A stretch of DNA of 37,092 nt from Simplicispira metamorpha (GCF_004341365.1 NZ_SLXH01000032.1:1-37092), one strand, 5' to 3'; shown: positions 18,529-27,740, numbered from the stretch's first letter. Translations and numbers: made by a program. Notes: generated from the letters alone by a model not told the origin.

Positions 18529-19758
18529 ATGAGCCCCACATCGCTGGACAAAAGCAAGATCAGGTTTCTTCTGCTCGAAGGCCTGCACCCCTCCGCGCTC
18601 CAGGTGCTGCAAGCCGCTGGCTACAGCAACATCGAATCCCTGAGCGGCGCCCTGCCGCAGGCCGAACTCATAGAGCGCCTGGCCGACGTGCATTTCATTG
18701 GTATCCGCTCACGCACCCAGCTCAATGCCGAGGTGCTGGCCCACGCGCCCAAGCTGGTGGCCATCGGCTGCTTCTGCATCGGCACCAACCAGGTCGATTT
18801 GCAGGCCGCCCAGGAGCACGGCATTGCCGTGTTCAATGCGCCGTATTCCAACACCCGCTCCGTGGCCGAGCTGGTGCTGGCCGAGGCCATCTTGCTGCTG
18901 CGCGGCGTGCCCGAGAAAAACGCCGTGGCGCACCGGGGTGGCTGGCTCAAGTCGGCCGACAACGCCTATGAGATTCGCGGCAAGACGCTGGGCATCGTGG
19001 GCTACGGCTCGATTGGCACGCAGCTGTCGGTGCTGGCCGAGGGCCTGGGCATGAACGTGCTGTTCCATGACGTGGTGGCCAAGCTGCCGCTGGGCAACGC
19101 GCGCCAGGCCGCCAACCTGAACGAGCTGCTGGCCGCCAGCGACATCGTGACCCTGCACGTGCCCGAGTTGCCCTCCACGCAATGGATGATCGGCGCGCCC
19201 GAGATTGCCGCCATGAAGCCCGGCGCCATCCTCATCAACGCCTCGCGCGGCACGGTGGTGCAGATTGAGCCGCTGGCCGATGCCCTGCGCGCCAAAAAGC
19301 TGCTGGGCGCGGCGGTGGATGTGTTCCCGGTCGAGCCGCGCAGCAACCAGGACGAGTTTGTCTCGCCCCTGCGCGGCCTTGATAACGTCATCCTCACGCC
19401 GCACATTGGCGGCTCCACGCTGGAGGCACAGGCCAACATCGGGCTGGAGGTGGCCGACAAGCTCGTCAAATACAGCGACAACGGCACCACCACGTCGTCG
19501 GTCAACTTTCCTGAGGTGGCGCTGCCCGCGCAGCGCGGCAAGCACCGCATCCTGCACGTACACCGCAACGTGCCGGGGGTCATGTCCGAGATCAACCGCG
19601 TGTTCTCCGACAACCAGATCAACGTGGCCGCGCAGTACCTGCAAACCAACGAGCGCATCGGCTACGTGGTGATCGACATTGACGCCGCCTCGTCCGCGCT
19701 GGCGCTGGAAAAACTGGCGCAGATTCCCGCCACCTTGCGTTGTCGCGTGCTGTTTTGA
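18529..19758 (+). CDS. serA: D-3-phosphoglycerate dehydrogenase
   Basis: SerA oxidises 3-phosphoglycerate with NAD+, the first step of serine synthesis. The 409-residue protein matches the E. coli type in length. It has a substrate domain with CIGTNQVD, the NAD-binding GYGSIGTQ (158-165), an INASRGTVV segment and the catalytic histidine in TPHIGGSTLEAQ near 290. A C-terminal ACT domain (about 338-409, HVHRNVPGVMSEIN) usually binds serine for feedback inhibition. ATG 18529 is chosen because similarity begins there. The next gene starts 128 bp downstream. Confidence 0.95.
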   Translation: MSPTSLDKSKIRFLLLEGLHPSALQVLQAAGYSNIESLSGALPQAELIERLADVHFIGIRSRTQLNAEVLAHAPKLVAIGCFCIGTNQVDLQAAQEHGIAVFNAPYSNTRSVAELVLAEAILLLRGVPEKNAVAHRGGWLKSADNAYEIRGKTLGIVGYGSIGTQLSVLAEGLGMNVLFHDVVAKLPLGNARQAANLNELLAASDIVTLHVPELPSTQWMIGAPEIAAMKPGAILINASRGTVVQIEPLADALRAKKLLGAAVDVFPVEPRSNQDEFVSPLRGLDNVILTPHIGGSTLEAQANIGLEVADKLVKYSDNGTTTSSVNFPEVALPAQRGKHRILHVHRNVPGVMSEINRVFSDNQINVAAQYLQTNERIGYVVIDIDAASSALALEKLAQIPATLRCRVLF

Positions 19759-19816
19759 GTGCCGGGGGCGTGTGCGCTGCGCGGGCTGCTGTCATGCAGG
19801 CGCGGCGCTGATTGCC

Positions 19817-19822
19817 TAGAAT
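19817..19822 (+). promoter_or_regulatory. Possible -10 element (TAGAAT) for the large oxidoreductase
   Basis: TAGAAT lies 64 bp before the start codon in the gap after serA. The wider match, TAGAATTCG, is the same as at 1249. No strong -35 was found. Confidence 0.35.
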
Positions 19823-19886
19823 TCGTCCCCCCATTTCCTGTAACAGGGCGTGTTGCCCTTACTCCCCCTTTTCCACCGCTTCCCCC

Positions 19887-22800
19887 ATGAATGCTCCCAC
19901 CACGTTGGCCGTCCTGATGGCGCAGACCCCCGAGCCCGTGCGACTGCGCGAGATTCCCTACAACTACACCAGCTTCTCCGACCGCGAGATCACCATCCGC
20001 CTGCTGGGCGAGCGCGCCTGGGACGTGTTGCAGCAACTGCGTCTGGAGCGCCACACGGGCCGTTCGGCGCGCATGCTCTACGAGGTGATGGGCGACATCT
20101 GGGTGGTGCAGCGCAACCCGTATCTGCAAGACGACCTGCTGGACAACCCCGACCGGCGCAAGCTCCTGGTGCAGGCGCTGGAGCACCGCCTGGGCGAAGT
20201 GCAAAAGCGCCGCACCCCCGACGACGATGCCGCGCGCGACGCCCTGGTGGGCGAGCTGCTCCAGGCCGCATCGCAGGCCGTGCGCCAGTTCGACGCCGCC
20301 TTTGACCAGATCACGCAGCTGCGCCGCCAGGTGCGCCGCACGCTGGCGCGCCTGACGGCCAAGGACAACATCAAGTTCGATGGCCTCTCGCGCGTGAGCC
20401 ATGTGACGGATGCCACCGACTGGCGCGTCGAGTACCCCTTCGTCGTGCTCACTCCCGACACTGAGACGGAAATGGCCGGTCTGGTCAAAGCCTGTATCGA
20501 GCTGGAGCTGACCATCATCCCGCGCGGCGGCGGCACCGGCTACACCGGCGGCGCCATTCCGCTGACGTGGAAGAGCGTGGTCATCAACACCGAAAAGCTC
20601 GAAGCCATGACCGAGGTGGAGATGCGCAAGCTCCCTGGCGTGGACCGCGAAGTGGGCACCATCTGGACGGAAGCGGGCGTGGTCACCCAGCGCGTGGCCG
20701 ATGCCGCCGAGCGCGCAGGCTTTGTGTTTGCCGTGGATCCCACCAGCGCCGAGGCTTCCTGCGTGGGCGGCAACATCGCCATGAACGCCGGTGGCAAAAA
20801 AGCCGTGCTCTGGGGCACGGCGCTGGACAACCTGGCCAGCTGGCGCATGGTCACGCCGCAGGCCCAGTGGCTGGAGGTCACGCGCATCGGCCACAACCTG
20901 GGCAAGATCCACGACGTGGACATGGCCAGCTTTGAGCTGAACTACTACGAGGCCGACGGCAAAACCTTCATCCGTACCGAGCGGCTGGACATTCCGGGCA
21001 AAACCTTCCGCAAAGAGGGCCTGGGCAAGGACGTGACCGACAAGTTTCTGGCGGGCCTGCCCGGCATCCAGAAAGAAGGCTGCGACGGGCTGATTACGAG
21101 CGCGCGCTGGGTGGTACACCGCATGCCCGCGCACACGCGCACCGTGTGCCTGGAGTTCTTCGGCAACGCCAAAGACGCCGTGCCCAGCATCGTCGAGATC
21201 AAGGACTTCATGTTCGCCGAGCAAAAGCGCAGTGGCGTGCTGCTGGCCGGGCTGGAGCACCTGGACGACCGCTACCTCAAAGCCGTGGGCTACACCACCA
21301 AGAGCAAAAAGCACGGCGGCCTGCCCAAGATGGTGCTGTTTGGCGACATCGCGGGTGACAACGCCGACGACGTGGCCCGCGTCACCAGCGAGGTGGTGCG
21401 CATTGCCAACTCGCGCCGTGGCGAAGGCTTTATCGCCATCAGCCCCGAGGCGCGCAAAAAGTTCTGGCTCGACCGCAAAAAGACGGCGGCCATCAGCCGC
21501 CACACCAACGCCTTCAAGATCAACGAAGACGTGGTGATCCCGCTGCCGCGCATGGCCGAATACACCGACGGCATCGAGCGCATCAACATCGAACTCTCGC
21601 TGCGCAACAAAATCAAGCTGTGCGATGAGCTGACGGCCTTTCTCACGCGCGGCAACCTGCCGCTGGGGCCGCAGGGCAGCGCCGACCTGGAGGCGCCATC
21701 GCCCGAGCTGCTGGCCGAGCGCGTGGCCCAGGCGCTGGCCGTGGTGGCCGACGCCCGCCAGCTCTGGGCGCTGTGGCTGCATGACATTGAAACGCTGTTT
21801 ACCCAGTTGCAAGACCACAGCCTGCGCGCCAGCTGGAAGACGCAGATCCGCACGCCGCTGACCGACATTTTTTCGGGCGCCGCCTTTGCGCCGCTGCTGG
21901 CCGAGTGCAGCACCATCCACCAGCGCGTGCTCAAGGGCCGCGTCTGGGTGGCCCTGCACATGCACGCGGGCGACGGCAACGTCCACACCAACCTGCCCGT
22001 CAACAGCGACGACTACGACATGCTGCAAACCGCCCACGAAGCCGTGGGCCGCATCATGGTGCTGGCGCGCAGCCTGGACGGCGTGATCTCGGGCGAGCAC
22101 GGCATCGGCATCACCAAGCTCGAATACCTGACCGACGAAGAGCTGCGCCCGTTTGCCCAGTACAAGCAAAAAGTAGACCCCGAAGGGCGCTTCAACAAAG
22201 GAAAATTGCTACGAAATCAGGAGCTTAAAGCGCCCGGTGGGCGGGCGCCAGAGGCCGATTTGGTGCAAAAAAACCAGCTCTATGCTGATTTGACCAACGC
22301 CTACACCCCCAGCTTTGGCCTGATGGGCCACGAGTCGCTGATCATGCAGCAAAGCGACATCGGCGCCATTGCCGATTCGGTCAAAGACTGCCTGCGCTGC
22401 GGCAAGTGCAAACCCGTGTGCAGCACGCACGTGCCGCGCGCGAATTTGCTCTACAGCCCGCGCAACAAGATTTTGGCCACCTCGCTGCTGGTGGAAGCCT
22501 TTTTGTACGAAGAGCAAACGCGCCGGGGCATCTCGATCCGCCACTGGCAAGAGTTTGAGGACGTGGCCGACCACTGCACCGTGTGCCACAAATGCCTCAC
22601 GCCCTGCCCGGTGAAGATCGACTTTGGCGATGTGACCATGAACATGCGCAACCTGCTGCGCAAGATGGGCAAAAAGACCTTCCGCCCTGGCAATGCGCTG
22701 GCCATGACCATGCTCAACGCCACCAACCCCGACACCATCAAGCTGCTGCGCTCGGCCATGGTGGGCGTGGGCTTCAAGGCCCAGCGCCTGGCCGTGGATT

Positions 22801-23804
22801 TGTTGCGCAAAGTGGGCCGCAAGCAAACCGCCAAGCCACCGGCCACGGTGGGCACACCGCCCATCAAGGAGCAGGTGATCCACTTCATCAACAAGAAGCT
22901 GCCCGGTGGCCTGCCCAAGCAAACCGCGCGCGCGCTGCTGGACATTGAAGACCGCAACTACGTGCCCATCATCCGCAACCCGCAGGCCACCACGGCGGAG
23001 ACGGAGGCGGTGTTTTACTTTCCCGGCTGCGGCTCCGAGCGGCTGTTCAGCCAGGTGGGCCTGGCCACGCAGGCCATGCTGTGGCATGCGGGCGTGCAGA
23101 CCGTGCTGCCACCGGGCTATTTGTGCTGCGGCTACCCGCAGCGCGGCTCGGGCCAGTTCGACAAGGCCGAGAAGATGATCACCGACAACCGGGTGCTGTT
23201 CCACCGCGTGGCCAACACGCTCAACTACCTGGACATCAAAACCGTGGTGGTTAGCTGCGGCACCTGCTACGACCAGCTCCAGGGCTACGAGTTTGACCAG
23301 ATATTCCCTGGCTGCCGCATCATCGACATCCACGAGTTTTTGCTCGAAAAAGGCATCACCCTGCCCGCAGGCCAGGGCGGCTACCTGTACCACGAACCCT
23401 GCCACAACCCCATGAAGTTGCAGGACTCGATGAAGACCGTGAAGGCGCTGGTGGGAGATCAGGTGCTGAAAAGCGACCGCTGCTGCGGCGAATCGGGCAC
23501 GCTGGGCGTGACGCGCCCCGACGTATCGACGCAGGTGCGCTTTCGCAAGGAAGAGGAAATCAAAAAAGGCGAGGCACAACTGCGCGCCAGCGGTGCCGTG
23601 GCCGCACAGGCCAACGTCAAAATCCTCACTAGCTGCCCCAGCTGCCTGCAAGGGCTCAAGCGCTACGAGGACGACCTGCAAAACGGCCTGCTGGAGGCCG
23701 ACTACATCGTCATCGAGATGGCCAAGCAAATCCTGGGCGAGAACTGGCTGCCCGAGTACGTGACCAAGGCCAACCAAGGCGGCATTGAGCGGGTGCTGGT
23801 GTGA
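19887..23804 (+). CDS. Large FAD-binding, Fe-S oxidoreductase (DUF3683; D-2-hydroxyacid dehydrogenase-like)
   Basis: This 1305-residue fusion combines flavin, iron-sulfur and CCG modules as in D-lactate/glycolate dehydrogenases. It probably oxidises a 2-hydroxy acid and passes electrons to the membrane quinone pool. In order: DUF3683 (about 1-150), an FAD-binding PCMH domain with [15 protein letters not shown] (about 213), a flavin oxidase C-terminal domain with [11 protein letters not shown] and [13 protein letters not shown] (to about 770), and two ferredoxin clusters, [11 protein letters not shown] (about 834) and [11 protein letters not shown] (about 898). The CCG domains follow, with [19 protein letters not shown] and SCPSC (about 1040-1250). 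The linker at about 773-795 is encoded by a dispersed repeat. ATG 19887 fits the family start. The stop overlaps the next gene. The substrate is unknown. Confidence 0.9.
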   Translation: MNAPTTLAVLMAQTPEPVRLREIPYNYTSFSDREITIRLLGERAWDVLQQLRLERHTGRSARMLYEVMGDIWVVQRNPYLQDDLLDNPDRRKLLVQALEHRLGEVQKRRTPDDDAARDALVGELLQAASQAVRQFDAAFDQITQLRRQVRRTLARLTAKDNIKFDGLSRVSHVTDATDWRVEYPFVVLTPDTETEMAGLVKACIELELTIIPRGGGTGYTGGAIPLTWKSVVINTEKLEAMTEVEMRKLPGVDREVGTIWTEAGVVTQRVADAAERAGFVFAVDPTSAEASCVGGNIAMNAGGKKAVLWGTALDNLASWRMVTPQAQWLEVTRIGHNLGKIHDVDMASFELNYYEADGKTFIRTERLDIPGKTFRKEGLGKDVTDKFLAGLPGIQKEGCDGLITSARWVVHRMPAHTRTVCLEFFGNAKDAVPSIVEIKDFMFAEQKRSGVLLAGLEHLDDRYLKAVGYTTKSKKHGGLPKMVLFGDIAGDNADDVARVTSEVVRIANSRRGEGFIAISPEARKKFWLDRKKTAAISRHTNAFKINEDVVIPLPRMAEYTDGIERINIELSLRNKIKLCDELTAFLTRGNLPLGPQGSADLEAPSPELLAERVAQALAVVADARQLWALWLHDIETLFTQLQDHSLRASWKTQIRTPLTDIFSGAAFAPLLAECSTIHQRVLKGRVWVALHMHAGDGNVHTNLPVNSDDYDMLQTAHEAVGRIMVLARSLDGVISGEHGIGITKLEYLTDEELRPFAQYKQKVDPEGRFNKGKLLRNQELKAPGGRAPEADLVQKNQLYADLTNAYTPSFGLMGHESLIMQQSDIGAIADSVKDCLRCGKCKPVCSTHVPRANLLYSPRNKILATSLLVEAFLYEEQTRRGISIRHWQEFEDVADHCTVCHKCLTPCPVKIDFGDVTMNMRNLLRKMGKKTFRPGNALAMTMLNATNPDTIKLLRSAMVGVGFKAQRLAVDLLRKVGRKQTAKPPATVGTPPIKEQVIHFINKKLPGGLPKQTARALLDIEDRNYVPIIRNPQATTAETEAVFYFPGCGSERLFSQVGLATQAMLWHAGVQTVLPPGYLCCGYPQRGSGQFDKAEKMITDNRVLFHRVANTLNYLDIKTVVVSCGTCYDQLQGYEFDQIFPGCRIIDIHEFLLEKGITLPAGQGGYLYHEPCHNPMKLQDSMKTVKALVGDQVLKSDRCCGESGTLGVTRPDVSTQVRFRKEEEIKKGEAQLRASGAVAAQANVKILTSCPSCLQGLKRYEDDLQNGLLEADYIVIEMAKQILGENWLPEYVTKANQGGIERVLV
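22205..22270 (+). repeat. Dispersed repeat copy 6 (inside the oxidoreductase gene)
   Basis: ATTGCTACGAAATCAGGAGC, then AAAGCGCCCGG, GGGCGCCAGAGGCCGA and TTTGGTGCAAAA. It is read in frame and encodes the linker [20 protein letters not shown] between the flavin and Fe-S parts. Confidence 0.65.
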
Positions 23805-24229
23805 ACGTGGGCAGCGCTTGCCCCCTGTGCGATAGCGACGGCGGCCAGCTCATCTGGCGCGGCGAGAAGCTGCGGGTGATCCGTGCCGACGAGGCGGGCT
23901 TTCCGGCGTTTTACCGCGTGGTCTGGAATGCCCATGTGGCCGAGTTTTCTGACCTCAGCCCCGCCGACCGCGCCCACTGCATGGACGTGGTGGTGCAGGT
24001 AGAGCAGGCCCTGCGCCAGCACCTGCAGCCCACCAAAATCAACCTGGCCACGCTGGGCAACATGGTGGCGCACCTGCACTGGCACGTGATTGCGCGCTTT
24101 GACTGGGACAGCCACTTTCCGGCGCCCGTCTGGGCCGCCGCCCAGCGCCCGCGCGACGCTGCACCAGAAGACGCCCTGCGTGCGCGCCTGCCCGCGCTGG
24201 AGGCGCAGTTGCGGGCGTCTTTGGGTTGA
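23801..24229 (+). CDS. HIT family (histidine triad) hydrolase
   Basis: HIT proteins are small nucleotide hydrolases or transferases acting on adenylated or dinucleoside substrates. The 142-residue protein has the triad [10 protein letters not shown] (H91, H93, H95), where the last two histidines act in catalysis. The N-terminal CPLC may bind zinc. The GTG start overlaps the stop of the oxidoreductase gene (GTGA), so translation is coupled. The role beside an oxidoreductase is unknown, and no specific substrate can be read from the sequence. Confidence 0.9.
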   Translation: MNVGSACPLCDSDGGQLIWRGEKLRVIRADEAGFPAFYRVVWNAHVAEFSDLSPADRAHCMDVVVQVEQALRQHLQPTKINLATLGNMVAHLHWHVIARFDWDSHFPAPVWAAAQRPRDAAPEDALRARLPALEAQLRASLG

Positions 24230-24250
24230 GTGAGGGAGGCTGGGGCGCGT

Positions 24251-24472
24251 TCAGCGCCCTTTGCTCCCGAGCACCAGCAGCAGGCCCCCGGCCACGATGG
24301 CCGCAATGCCTGCCCAGACGGGAATATTGACCGTTTCAGTTTCTTTCACGGACAGCTCGATCGGCCCCAGTTTCATGGCCGTGGTGTCTTTGGTGTAGCT
24401 GAAGCTGCCGTATGCCAGGCCCAGCACACCGCCAATGATGAGCGCGATGGCAGCGAGTTTGATGGCGTTCAA
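24251..24472 (-). CDS. Small two-helix membrane protein, unknown function
   Basis: The 73-residue protein has two hydrophobic helices (about 3-23 and 50-70). Between them is a polar segment (KDTTAMKLGPIELSVKETE) that should face one side of the membrane. TTG at 24472 is chosen because AGGAGG stands 7 nt upstream and the sequence then reads MNAIKLAAIALIIGG; the more distant ATG 24541 adds residues unlike a leader. Similar small proteins are common in betaproteobacteria as DUF-type proteins, but I cannot name the family with confidence. It converges with the HIT gene. Confidence 0.75.
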   Translation of the reverse strand: MNAIKLAAIALIIGGVLGLAYGSFSYTKDTTAMKLGPIELSVKETETVNIPVWAGIAAIVAGGLLLVLGSKGR

Positions 24473-24623
24473 GGTGTGGCCTCCTGTGGGTGCGCCCGGC
24501 GGCCATTGCCAGCGGCGTTGAAGCGGCCAGACGCGGTGCATTGGAACACGAGAACTGCGCCACGGCGGGCGCGGGCGCCCAGGCCGGTTTCAGCCGCCAC
24601 CGGGAGCGGTTGGCTGTGCAAAG

Positions 24624-24872
24624 TCAGTCCACCTGCGCATGGTGGGACTGCGCCAGTGCAATAGCGGACTGAATGGCCGCACGTGCTTGCGGGCTGTTTT
24701 TCCAGCAGGTGGAGCCCAGCATCGCAGAAGCCCTTGAAACAATATCCAGGGTATTGGCCTTGCTCAAATGTGCCAACGACTCATACCCCATCTGCTCCAG
24801 GCGGGCCACTACGGTAGGGCCCACGCCTTTGACGGCCAGAAGGGATTTTCTTTCAGAGGGTGGAAATGGCAT
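24624..24872 (-). CDS. Helix-hairpin-helix protein (pathogenicity-locus/Cdd1-like)
   Basis: The 82-residue protein carries a helix-hairpin-helix motif, LLAVKGVGPTVVARLEQMGY (11-30), which binds DNA non-specifically in many repair proteins. Its overall shape, with a WKNSP-like segment near residue 57, fits the small family called 'pathogenicity locus' or Cdd1, of unknown function. It starts 9 bp after the GNAT gene and is probably co-transcribed with it. Confidence 0.8.
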   Translation of the reverse strand: MPFPPSERKSLLAVKGVGPTVVARLEQMGYESLAHLSKANTLDIVSRASAMLGSTCWKNSPQARAAIQSAIALAQSHHAQVD

Positions 24873-24881
24873 GGGTTCTCT

Positions 24882-25358
24882 TCAACAGGAGGAAATCAAA
24901 TCCAGACCCAAAAACTGGGTGCCGGGCACAGGGTTGAATGTGACGGGCGCTGTGGGCCGAAAACCCAGTGAGGCATACATGTGTTGCGCCTGCGTGAATT
25001 CGGGCAAGACATCCAGGCAAATGCGCGAATAGCCCGCCTCCCGTGCGGCGGCAATGGTGCTTTCAACCAGCCGACGGCCCAGGCCATCGCCCCGTGCTGC
25101 GGGCTGGACATAGACCCGCTTCATTTCGCAGACGCTGGCATCCACTTTGCGCAGTGCGGCGCACCCCACCACCGCCCCATTTTTCCACGCCAGCAGCAGG
25201 CGTCCTTCCGGTGCGGCGTATTTTCCCGGCAGGGCCGCGAATTCTGACTCGTAATCCTGAAAATCGAGATTCACACTGGGGCTGGCAACATATTCCCGAA
25301 AAATGGTGATGACGCGCTCCAGGTCTTCAGGGAATATGGCAGGTTTGATGGCGTTCAT
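24882..25358 (-). CDS. GNAT family N-acetyltransferase
   Basis: GNAT enzymes move an acetyl group from acetyl-CoA to an amine. The 158-residue protein starts MNAIKPAIFPEDLERVITIF. It has the acetyl-CoA loop VQPAARGDGLGRRLV (Q/RxxGxG/A type) near 100-114, preceded by the MKRVYV strand, and a typical C-terminal YASLGFRPTAP. ATG 25358 gives normal family length; the frame continues upstream without similarity. The substrate cannot be told. The helix-hairpin-helix gene follows closely on the same strand. Confidence 0.88.
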   Translation of the reverse strand: MNAIKPAIFPEDLERVITIFREYVASPSVNLDFQDYESEFAALPGKYAAPEGRLLLAWKNGAVVGCAALRKVDASVCEMKRVYVQPAARGDGLGRRLVESTIAAAREAGYSRICLDVLPEFTQAQHMYASLGFRPTAPVTFNPVPGTQFLGLDLISSC

Positions 25359-25419
25359 GGTGTCAGCGCACTGAATGAAGAAAGTGGGTGCCAATCGGGG
25401 GGGGCACAAAAACGCCATG

Positions 25420-25961
25420 TTATGCCGGATGTGTGCCGCGCCCAATGCTTGCCAGAACTGCGGGGGCAATGAGCCGGTGCATGGGTTTGACAGGAAGCAT
25501 ATACAGGCTGCCCAGCCTGTTTTTTACGTGAACAACGGTTGTGATGGTGATGGCAACCAGTTTTCTCTCGGGCACTTCATGGCGATGGATGCTGAGAACC
25601 ACGTCCAAATGCTTGTCTTTATCGCCGATGAGGGCTTCATCAAAGTGGTTTTCAAAACCGTGAAAATACCTACGCGATCACCAGTCTTATAGGACGCTGC
25701 CATTTTGTCAGGAGCCAGTTCAGATAATGCGCCCAGGTTTTTGAGCCCTGCGAGCTGGACAATGCGGTTGCGTACTGCCATGCATATGCCAATCCAGCGG
25801 GGCGTTTGCTTGGCTGCAAGAAGAAAATGGTCGAGTGCAGACAGGCTGGTGTCGGTTGAATGGATACTCCAGGAGTCATGAAAGCTGGCATCTTTCAAAA
25901 ATCCGGTAATGCGACTATGGGGTGGCGCAGTAGATTCAAAGGGAGTATTTTTTTGCGGCAC
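25420..25961 (-). pseudogene. DUF2867 family gene with a frameshift
   Basis: Two overlapping frames together give one DUF2867-like protein. The upstream frame runs through RITGFLKDASFHDSWSI and PRWIGICMAVRNRIVQL to GDRVGIFTV. The second continues FENHFDEALIGDKDKHLDV, then VLSIHRHEVPERKLVAI, and ends VLASIGRGTHPA. They join if one base is added to the A-run at 25654-25657 (plus strand). The start is uncertain; GTG 25961 is a guess since no good ATG is found. It is a decayed gene or a homopolymer sequencing error. DUF2867 function is unknown. Confidence 0.75.
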
Positions 25962-26012
25962 GGAAGATGCTTTTTGTAAGCAGATTTTGGTTGGATTGAA
26001 ATGTCGGGTCAG

Positions 26013-26141
26013 GTGCTTGCGCCACGGAGGCGGCACAGTGCTTCCAAAATGATAGCTGTTAGCGCTTATCTTGCAAGCGCTACAGGCCAAAAAAGCTTGA
26101 AACTGACGCTGCACCCCAAGGTGAAGCCCAGCACACCGCAA
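26013..26141 (-). repeat. Fossil copy of the amplified integron cassette
   Basis: This stretch matches the middle of the cassette ending at attC4 (28737-29056), including the dispersed repeat and the flanking GCGCCACGGAGGCGG and GTGAAGCCCAGCACAC. The minus-strand reading CAGLHLGVQRQFQAFLA parallels CAGLRLWVRRWFQAFLA of that cassette. It has no complete attC and is joined to the DUF2867 remnant. It marks former integron material about 870 bp beyond the last gene of the array. Confidence 0.7.
26041..26103 (+). repeat. Dispersed repeat copy 7 (inside the fossil cassette)
   Basis: CTTCCAAAATGATAGCTGTT, then AGCGCTTATCTTGCAAGCGC and TACAGGCCAAAAAAGC. It is at the same place in the cassette as the copies in the intact array. 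Confidence 0.7.
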
Positions 26142-26143
26142 TG

Positions 26144-26168
26144 GATCCAGTTGAGCGATTGGTTAGGC
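26144..26168 (-). repeat. Half attC-like site
   Basis: On the minus strand GCCTAACCAATCGCTCAAC resembles the left half of an attC site (CTAAC, then TCG and TCAA at the spacing seen in attC7). The right half is missing. It lies 55 bp downstream of the FlxA-like stop, where that cassette's attC would be expected. Confidence 0.35.
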
Positions 26169-26222
26169 CGCGTTCAGCCTGCGGATCTGGTCGATGCTTG
26201 AACCCTGATAAGAGCCAGTATG

Positions 26223-26594
26223 TCAGGCATGGACGTCGAGGTTAGTGCCAAGAGGGCCTTCTTTGCGTGCGCTAGGAGAGGAAGATGGGTGCGAGTTTGA
26301 TTCACGCGCCGCCTCCGTTCGGCGCTGGGCCTTGTCTTGGGCCTTTTGGGCGTCTGCCTGCTGAATCGCTGTGATCTGCTGTTGGATGAGTTGGATCTGC
26401 GCCTGCAGTTGCTCTGCCCGTTTCTGCTTCGCCTTGGCATCCATTGTGGTGTCACCAGCGATATTCTTTAGCTCGTTGGTCAAGTTCTTTATCTGCTTTT
26501 GGAGCTTGGCAATCTCTGCGGCTGAACTGGAACCACTGCCAGCGCCGACACTTGCGGACGCAATGGCTGATGAATTAGTTGAAGATAGTTGCAT
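26223..26594 (-). CDS. FlxA-like coiled-coil protein
   Basis: The 123-residue protein has a Ser-rich N-terminus. A long helical, coiled-coil-forming stretch (about 27-92, AEIAKLQKQIKNLTNELKNI and Gln-rich KRAEQLQAQIQLIQQQITAI) follows, then a polar tail. This matches the FlxA-like family; in E. coli FlxA is expressed with late flagellar genes but its role is unknown. No flagellar gene is in the window. It lies between a transposase remnant and a half attC-like site, so it may be an old integron cassette gene. No clear Shine-Dalgarno is seen, so the start is uncertain. Confidence 0.65.
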   Translation of the reverse strand: MQLSSTNSSAIASASVGAGSGSSSAAEIAKLQKQIKNLTNELKNIAGDTTMDAKAKQKRAEQLQAQIQLIQQQITAIQQADAQKAQDKAQRRTEAARESNSHPSSSPSARKEGPLGTNLDVHA

Positions 26595-26667
26595 GGTGGA
26601 CTACGGTTGAGGCTGAGGCATACAGCAATGTCGGACTCTTAGCGAGTTTCTTCAGCATATCGCCAAG

Positions 26668-26829
26668 CATATTAGCCTGCCAGACGCGTTCAATCTCTGG
26701 CATCAGCACTTCGTCACGCTTGGCTCGGGCGCAGCGCTGGTGCGGCTCGTGCAGCAGCGCTGCATGTCGTCGATACGCCGACGGGGCGACCGACAGCACT
26801 TTGCAGACCGGCTCGTTCGACTTCTTCAT
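26668..26829 (-). pseudogene. IS3-family transposase OrfB, N-terminal fragment
   Basis: The minus strand encodes EPVCKVLSVAPSAYRRHAAL and PEIERVWQANM, typical of the first ~55 residues of IS3-family OrfB. Similarity stops abruptly after QANM, where a full protein would continue for over 200 residues with the DDE domain. Upstream there is no intact OrfA. It is a remnant that probably replaced the attC and end of the last recognised cassette. Confidence 0.7.
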
Positions 26830-26880
26830 TGCTCAATCCGTTCAGAGAAAAGAGCCTCCTCAAAAGCTGGGGCGATTCGC

Positions 26881-27369
26881 TTACCAACGCCAGATATAGA
26901 AGGCAGCGGCCAGGGAAATGAGCGCTGACAAAAATGAAATGCTTGCCCAACCCGGACGCAAGAGAAGGCTCTTTTCTGGACGCTTGGGGTTGTAGTAGAT
27001 GAGCACCTTCCCTGTTTCACTCGGTCTGACCTGACTAGGCAGGATTTTTGCTGTGTTCTGGAGTATGCCTGAGGCAGACATTTTCCATATCGATATTTCT
27101 CGGCCTGCATAGGATTGACCATTCACCTCATACCTATAAAGCGCCGAAGGTACATAGTCTTGGTCTCTGGTGCCAGGGTCGGGACTTCCCAGCGGGCGAA
27201 TTCCAAGGCTGAGAAGTTGACCTTCCACCTGAGGCCACCTGCGAACTCGCAGTGCATGCCACAGCGAACCTACCAGAACGATGAGCACATACAGGGTGGC
27301 CCAGAAGTGGATGCCCTGCAACTCTTTGCGGAGTGCTAAATCGAGCATGCGTTGAAGATAATCGAGCAT
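26881..27369 (-). CDS. DUF3592 membrane protein (integron cassette 10)
   Basis: The 162-residue protein has two hydrophobic helices (about 20-38 and 142-160) around a beta-rich loop. That loop contains VLIYYNPKRPEKSLLLRPG, the hallmark of DUF3592 proteins of unknown function. ATG 27369 stands 14 nt after the GTTAGGC core of attC9, as usual for a cassette gene read in the array direction. It should end in its own attC, but the sequence after the stop is an IS3 remnant. Base composition is less GC-rich than the chromosomal genes. Confidence 0.75.
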   Translation of the reverse strand: MLDYLQRMLDLALRKELQGIHFWATLYVLIVLVGSLWHALRVRRWPQVEGQLLSLGIRPLGSPDPGTRDQDYVPSALYRYEVNGQSYAGREISIWKMSASGILQNTAKILPSQVRPSETGKVLIYYNPKRPEKSLLLRPGWASISFLSALISLAAAFYIWRW

Positions 27370-27379
27370 GGCTTGCGAA

Positions 27380-27440
27380 GCCTAACGGACAAGATAAGCC
27401 GCCCGCAGCATGCGGGTCGGCTTGAGCGCCGGGTTAGGTT
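27380..27440 (-). repeat. attC9
   Basis: On the minus strand the site runs from inverse core CCTAAC (27433-27438 region) through AAGCCGACCCGC/GCGGGCGGCTTA arms to core GTTAGGC. It is the attC of the 69-residue cassette gene and the left-most complete attC. Confidence 0.85.
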
Positions 27441-27643
27441 TTAAGAAAATCGCCTGTGATTCTTACTGCCTGAAGCGTCCCTGAAGGGAAATAGCTGTTA
27501 TCTCGCATTTGGTAATACATCTCTTCCAGGTTATTCCGAAATGCTGCGATGAACTCAGGATCTTTTTCACCCATTGTTTTTACAAAGCAAGCGGCTAAAA
27601 CAGCAATTGCTTGTGTTGATTCATTAGGAAGCGGGCTAGTCAT
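27434..27643 (-). CDS. Small protein of integron cassette 9, unknown function
   Basis: The 69-residue protein is not recognised. It reads STQAIAVLAACFVKTMGEKD and IAAFRNNLEEMYYQMRD, so it is mostly helical and soluble. ATG 27643 lies about 20 nt after the core of attC8, and the stop codon TAA falls in the CCTAAC inverse core of attC9, so the gene fills its 282-bp cassette (27386-27667). This fit strongly supports a real cassette gene. It is lower in GC than chromosomal neighbours, as expected for acquired cassettes. Confidence 0.75.
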   Translation of the reverse strand: MTSPLPNESTQAIAVLAACFVKTMGEKDPEFIAAFRNNLEEMYYQMRDNSYFPSGTLQAVRITGDFLKT

Positions 27644-27661
27644 TCAAATGTTCCGAGTAAA

Positions 27662-27719
27662 AGCTAACGACTGAGATAACCGGCTGCGCAGCAGTCCGAG
27701 TTAATTGACGGGTTAGAGC
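27662..27719 (-). repeat. attC8
   Basis: A shorter attC subtype on the minus strand: TCTAACCCGTCAATTAAC to GGTTATCTCAGTCGTTAGC. It shares its arms with attC5 and differs from the other sites, marking cassettes of another origin. Confidence 0.85.
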
Positions 27720-27740
27720 TGAATTTTGAAAGGACAAACA

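Noticed and set aside
25962..26141. N-terminal extension of the DUF2867 protein (frame open up to 26141)
   Set aside because: The extra residues are encoded by the fossil cassette and its dispersed repeat and do not resemble DUF2867 proteins.
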